This document shows positions 40,051 to 43,160 of a stretch of DNA of 43,160 nucleotides, piece by piece. How positions within the stretch are numbered: the first letter of the stretch is position 1; each line of letters begins with the position of its first letter. The position numbers were made by a program, and so were the translations under genes. A model generated the notes under the pieces. It was not told the DNA's origin. It did not search any database and saw only the letters and a list, made by a program, of their open reading frames with translations. The DNA comes from Anaerolineaceae bacterium UBA3924 (lineage in GTDB: Bacteria > Chloroflexota > Anaerolineae > Anaerolineales > Anaerolineaceae): assembly GCA_002385985.1 (NCBI GenBank), contig DGEO01000049.1, forward strand, positions 1-43,160, written 5' to 3'.

Positions 40051-40662
40051 TTAGCGTCCCTGCTGGAAGCGGCGCTCCACTTCCGCCCAGTTAACCACAT
40101 TCCACCAGTTGGCCAGATACTCGTTGCGGCGGTTCTGGTACTTGAGATAATACGCGTGCTCCCAGACGTCCACGCCCAGGATGGGGTAAAGCCCTTCCAT
40201 CAGGGGGGAGTCCTGGTTGGCGGTCGAGTGGATCACCAGCTGGCCGTCGCTGCGGCGGCTCAACCAGGCCCAGCCGGAACCGAAGCGGGTCATGCCGGCC
40301 TTCTCGATCTGCTCTTTAAAGGAAGCGAAGCTGCCGAAGGCCGAGTTGATGGCCTCGGCCAGCGCGCCTGAAGGCTCACCGCCGCCGTTGGGACCCATGA
40401 TGGCCCAGTAGAGATTGTGGTTGATGTAGCCGCCGCCGTTGTTGCGCACCGCGGTGCGGATGTCCTCCGGCACGCTGTTGATGTCGCTCAGCAGCTCCTC
40501 GACCGATTTGCCCGCCAGGTCTGGGTGCTTTTCCAGCGCGGCCTTCAGGTTGTTCAGGTACGCGGTGTGGTGCTTGGTGTAGTGAATTTCCACAGTCTTG
40601 GCGTCAATGGCCGGTTCCAGGGCCGAGTAATCGTAGGGGAGAGGTATCATTTCTAAAGCCAT
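40051..40662 (-). CDS. Superoxide dismutase, Mn-type Fe/Mn family
   Basis: The 203-residue cytosolic enzyme converts superoxide to oxygen and hydrogen peroxide. Metal ligands by my count are His27 in EIHYTKHH, His82 in INHNLYW, Asp165 and His169 in DVWEHAYY. Gln150 in ANQDSPL, together with Gly (not Gln) in NNGGGYINH, indicates manganese rather than iron preference. The ATG at 40662 has AAGGAG seven bases upstream. The open frame continues 17 codons further with a lysine/arginine-rich sequence that is not part of the family and overlaps the promoter region, so I do not use it. It has its own promoter and terminator. Confidence 0.95.
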   Translation of the reverse strand: MALEMIPLPYDYSALEPAIDAKTVEIHYTKHHTAYLNNLKAALEKHPDLAGKSVEELLSDINSVPEDIRTAVRNNGGGYINHNLYWAIMGPNGGGEPSGALAEAINSAFGSFASFKEQIEKAGMTRFGSGWAWLSRRSDGQLVIHSTANQDSPLMEGLYPILGVDVWEHAYYLKYQNRRNEYLANWWNVVNWAEVERRFQQGR

Positions 40663-40734
40663 GTCGAACTCCTTGTCTCGAGGTGGTCGTTTTCTTTTTT
40701 TTGTGACCCCCATGATGGGATGTCCCTCGAGTTA

Positions 40735-40763
40735 AATGTACCTATCCGGGTAAGAAAAGTCAA
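40735..40763 (-). promoter_or_regulatory. Sigma70-like promoter of the superoxide dismutase gene
   Basis: TTGACT (40758-40763) and TACATT (40735-40740) are 17 bases apart on the minus strand, giving a leader of about 65 bases. Confidence 0.65.
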
Positions 40764-40821
40764 TAAACCCCCGGGGTGGTTCGTCCCTCACCCTTTGGGA
40801 TGATCAGGGAGCAGGGAGGAC

Positions 40822-40868
40822 ACCCCGGCCAAATCGGGGTAGACTTAATCCATACCCGCGAGCGCGGG
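40822..40868 (+). promoter_or_regulatory. Two short inverted repeats before the sugar kinase gene
   Basis: ACCCCG and CGGGGT (40822-40840) face each other across seven bases. CCCGCG and CGCGGG (40855-40868) form a tight hairpin directly before the ribosome site GGAGGAA. A TAGACT -10-like sequence starts at 40840. The first repeat could be an operator and the second a leader hairpin. Confidence 0.35.
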
Positions 40869-40883
40869 CTTCGGAGGAACCCC

Positions 40884-41780
40884 ATGAGCGACTGTGACGT
40901 GCTGGTGCTGGCCGATTACTTCTGCGACATCATCATCACCGGGCTGAGCGAACCGCCCCGGCTGGGCGCGGATATCTTCGGCCAGGCCATGGAGATCGCC
41001 CCGGGCGGGGCTTACATCCTGGCCGCGGCGCTGCACCGCCTGGGCGTGCGCGCCCGCTGGACCGCCCGGCTGGGCAGCGACGTGTTCAGCCAGTTCATCC
41101 TGCAGGAGGCTCAGCGCGAGGGCATGGACACCTCTCTCTTCCAGATCTTCAACCAGCCGCTGCGCTCGCTGAGCGTCTCTTTCTCCTTCGTGCACGACCG
41201 GGGCTTCATCTCCTACCAGGACCCCTTCCCGCCCTACGCCCTGGAGCCGGTCATCCAGGCCCAGAAGCCGAAGTGGGTGGTCAACGCCCCCTTCGACGGC
41301 AGCCCCGAGAGCCTGCGCCTGGTCGACCTGATTCACCGCCAGGGCGGGCGGGTGTTCACCGACTGCCAGTATGTCACCCGCACGCTGAGCGAGCCGGGGC
41401 TGACCGACATGCTGCGCGCCATCGACATCTTCGCCCCCAACCAGTCCGAGGCCTGCCAGCTGACCGGGGTGGAAGACCCGCGCGAGGCCGCCGCCCGCCT
41501 GGCCGAGTACTGCCCGCTGGTGGTGGTCAAGTGCGGCGGGCAGGGGGCTTACGCCTTCACCGGAGGCCGCCTGTACCACTCCCCCGCTTTGCCGGTGGAG
41601 GTGGTCGACACCACCGGCGCCGGGGACTCCTTCAACGCCGGTTTTCTCTACGCCTACCTGCGCGGCGAACCCCTGGAAACCTGCCTGCGCTGCGGCAACA
41701 TCTGCGGCGGGCTGTCCACCACCCGGCACGGCGGGGCACGGGCGGTGCCCACCCTGGAGCAACTGAAACAGTACCTTTAG
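40884..41780 (+). CDS. PfkB-family carbohydrate (or nucleoside) kinase
   Basis: This 298-residue kinase transfers phosphate from ATP to a sugar or nucleoside hydroxyl. The C-terminal PfkB signature DTTGAGDSFNAGF holds the catalytic base Asp248 and the anion hole. VVKCGGQGAY and FAPNQSEACQLTG are the usual ATP-side motifs. In the N-terminal substrate motif GGAYILAAALHRLG, the Asn normally found in GGAxxNxA is missing, which suggests unusual substrate selection. The ATG has GGAGGAA upstream; the frame is open to 40776 but that part is not family-like. The gene ends 11 bases before the GH4 gene, and its stop overlaps that gene's ribosome site. Confidence 0.9.
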   Translation: MSDCDVLVLADYFCDIIITGLSEPPRLGADIFGQAMEIAPGGAYILAAALHRLGVRARWTARLGSDVFSQFILQEAQREGMDTSLFQIFNQPLRSLSVSFSFVHDRGFISYQDPFPPYALEPVIQAQKPKWVVNAPFDGSPESLRLVDLIHRQGGRVFTDCQYVTRTLSEPGLTDMLRAIDIFAPNQSEACQLTGVEDPREAAARLAEYCPLVVVKCGGQGAYAFTGGRLYHSPALPVEVVDTTGAGDSFNAGFLYAYLRGEPLETCLRCGNICGGLSTTRHGGARAVPTLEQLKQYL

Positions 41781-41791
41781 GAGCGCGAACG

Positions 41792-43159
41792 TTGAAACTC
41801 ACCCTGATTGGAGGCGGCGGCGTGCGCTCGCCGCTGTTTGTCATGACCCTGCTGCGCTGGCAGGAGCGGGTCCGCGTCGACGAGCTGTGGCTGCTGGACA
41901 CCGACCCGGCCAGACTGGAGCAGTTCGGCGCGTTGAACGAAGCGCTGGTGCGCCGGGCGGGCAGCCCTTTCCGCCTGGAGATCACCACCGACCCCCGCCG
42001 CGCGCTGGAGGGGGCCGACCACGTGGTCACCGCCGTGCGGGTCGGGCAGGAGCGCGGCCGGGTGCTGGACGAGCGCATCGCCCTGCGCCACGGCGTGATC
42101 GGTCAGGAGACCACCGGCCCGGGCGGGTTCGCCATGGCCATGCGCTCCATCCCGGCCATTCTGGGCTGTGCCCGGCTGCTGCGCCAGCTCAGCCCCAATG
42201 CCTGGCTGTACAACTTCACCAACCCGGCCGGGCTGGTGAGCCAGGCCCTGCGCGAGGACGGGTTCGAGCGCGCCATCGGCATCTGCGACGGGGCCAACCA
42301 GGGCCAGGCCAGCATCGCCGCCTGGGCCGGGGTGCCGCCGGAGCGTATCCGGGCGGAGGTCTTCGGCCTCAATCACCTTTCCTGGACGCGCCGCGCCTGG
42401 CTGGACGGGCAGGACCAGCTGCCCCGCGCCCTGGCCGACGACGCCTTCCTGCGCGAGCACCAGCGCATGTTCGACCCGCGGCTGGTGCGCCGGATGGGCA
42501 TGCACCTGAACGAGTACCTCTACTATTACTACCACGCCGAAAAGGCCCTGGCCGCCCTGCAGAGCGAAGCCATCACCCGCGGCGAGGAGATTGAAGCCCT
42601 CAACCGCCGGCTGATCGAGCAGCTGGCAGCGGTTGACCCGCGCCGCGACCCTGAGCGCGCCCTACGCATCTTCTTCGGCTACGAACAGCGCCGCGGGGCC
42701 ACCTACATGCGCTCCGACGCCCGCGCCGCCACCCGCCCCGAAAACGAAGTCTTCGACGCCCCGGTGCCGGACGAGGCCGGCGAGGGCTACGCCGGCGTGG
42801 CCCTGGGCGTGATTGCCGCGCTGGTCAGCGGCGAACCGCTGTACACCGCGCTCAACGTGCCCAATCAGGGCGCGATTGAAGGAATGGCGGCTGGCGACGT
42901 GGTCGAAGTCAGCTGCCGGGTGAACGGGACCGGCGTGCATCCCCTGAAGATTGGCGAAGTGCCCGCCCTGCCGCTGAGCCTGATGCGGGCGGTGAAGCTC
43001 TACGAGCGCCTGGCCGTGGAAGCCATACGGCGAAGAGACCGGAAGCTGGCGGTCGAGGCCCTCATGGCCCACCCGCTGGTGCTGTCCTACTCCCGCGCCA
43101 GTGCGCTGGTGGAGGAATACCTCTCCGCGCACAGGGAGTATGTGGGTGAGTGGAGCTGA
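41792..43159 (+). CDS. Glycoside hydrolase family 4 (6-phospho-glucosidase type), TTG start
   Basis: This 455-residue enzyme should cleave a glycoside, often 6-phosphorylated, by the NAD+- and Mn2+-dependent oxidation-elimination route special to GH4. LIGGGGVRSP is the NAD site, NFTNPAG and GICDG follow, and the metal ligands are Cys165 in ICDG and His195 in GLNHLSW. A conserved NQGAIEGMAAGDVVEV segment and the C-terminal AL..HPLV complete the family pattern. No ATG or GTG fits. The TTG at 41792 has AGGAG eight bases upstream and starts exactly at the Rossmann strand. Together with the PfkB kinase it may form a phosphoglycoside utilisation pair. Choice between alpha and beta, or gluco and galacto, cannot be made from what I see. 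Confidence 0.92.
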   Translation: MKLTLIGGGGVRSPLFVMTLLRWQERVRVDELWLLDTDPARLEQFGALNEALVRRAGSPFRLEITTDPRRALEGADHVVTAVRVGQERGRVLDERIALRHGVIGQETTGPGGFAMAMRSIPAILGCARLLRQLSPNAWLYNFTNPAGLVSQALREDGFERAIGICDGANQGQASIAAWAGVPPERIRAEVFGLNHLSWTRRAWLDGQDQLPRALADDAFLREHQRMFDPRLVRRMGMHLNEYLYYYYHAEKALAALQSEAITRGEEIEALNRRLIEQLAAVDPRRDPERALRIFFGYEQRRGATYMRSDARAATRPENEVFDAPVPDEAGEGYAGVALGVIAALVSGEPLYTALNVPNQGAIEGMAAGDVVEVSCRVNGTGVHPLKIGEVPALPLSLMRAVKLYERLAVEAIRRRDRKLAVEALMAHPLVLSYSRASALVEEYLSAHREYVGEWS

Positions 43160-43160
43160 G

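Noticed and set aside
40663..40713. Seventeen extra N-terminal residues for the superoxide dismutase
   Set aside because: Lys/Arg-rich, not conserved in the family and without a ribosome site, whereas the ATG at 40662 has AAGGAG at a normal distance.

Overview
The window is a GC-rich stretch of bacterial chromosome with tightly packed genes and no rRNA, tRNA, CRISPR array, phage or transposase gene that I can see. Several traits point to Chloroflexota, most likely Anaerolineae: very large secreted LamG, RCC1-like and Ig-like proteins, C-terminal tails of the YLPA kind, a secreted sortase with an LPxTG-like motif just before its catalytic domain, and a LivK-type binding protein ending in a PMPCWN-type tail. 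This assignment is inference from family knowledge, not from a marker gene.

Layout. Positions 1-4333 hold small metabolic genes: an isoprenylcysteine methyltransferase-like membrane enzyme, a DUF998-like membrane protein read from a TTG codon, a P1/DmpA-type self-processing aminopeptidase, a short-chain dehydrogenase and a VOC/glyoxalase protein. Positions 4351-6021 (minus strand) hold a PLP-dependent lyase of the tyrosine phenol-lyase/tryptophanase family. Its leader appears to contain a promoter, a 20-codon ORF ending Tyr-Tyr-Tyr-Leu-stop, and a terminator-like hairpin that begins at that stop codon. Positions 6045-27849 (minus strand) form one four-gene operon of about 21.5 kb. In transcription order it encodes a 4085-residue LamG/TSP3 membrane-anchored giant, a streptogramin-lyase-like propeller protein, an Ig/cadherin-like protein fused to a sortase, and an 1811-residue protein with three seven-bladed RCC1-like propellers. 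A strong terminator closes it.

Positions 28146-30461 (plus strand) carry an F420-dependent-oxidoreductase-like NADP-binding protein and an amidohydrolase of the Atz/Trz type. Positions 30588-37397 (minus strand) carry livH-livM-livG-livF-livK, a strong internal terminator, then pyrD and pyrK (dihydroorotate dehydrogenase type 1B), behind a good sigma70-like promoter with a TTGCAAT inverted repeat next to it. Positions 37708-43159 carry a BBE-type FAD oxidase, a DinB-like protein, a Mn-type superoxide dismutase, a PfkB-family sugar kinase and a GH4 glycosidase.

How the genes work together. The four giant-protein genes look like one cell-surface assembly with its own sortase. The lyase and its Tyr-codon leader look like a substrate-sensing attenuation circuit, comparable in logic to tnaC-tnaA but keyed to tyrosine. 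The transporter, pyrDK and amidohydrolase neighbourhood suggests uptake and use of an amino acid, amide or nucleobase compound. The PfkB and GH4 pair suggests handling of a phosphorylated glycoside. The two most novel candidates are the Tyr leader and the surface operon.
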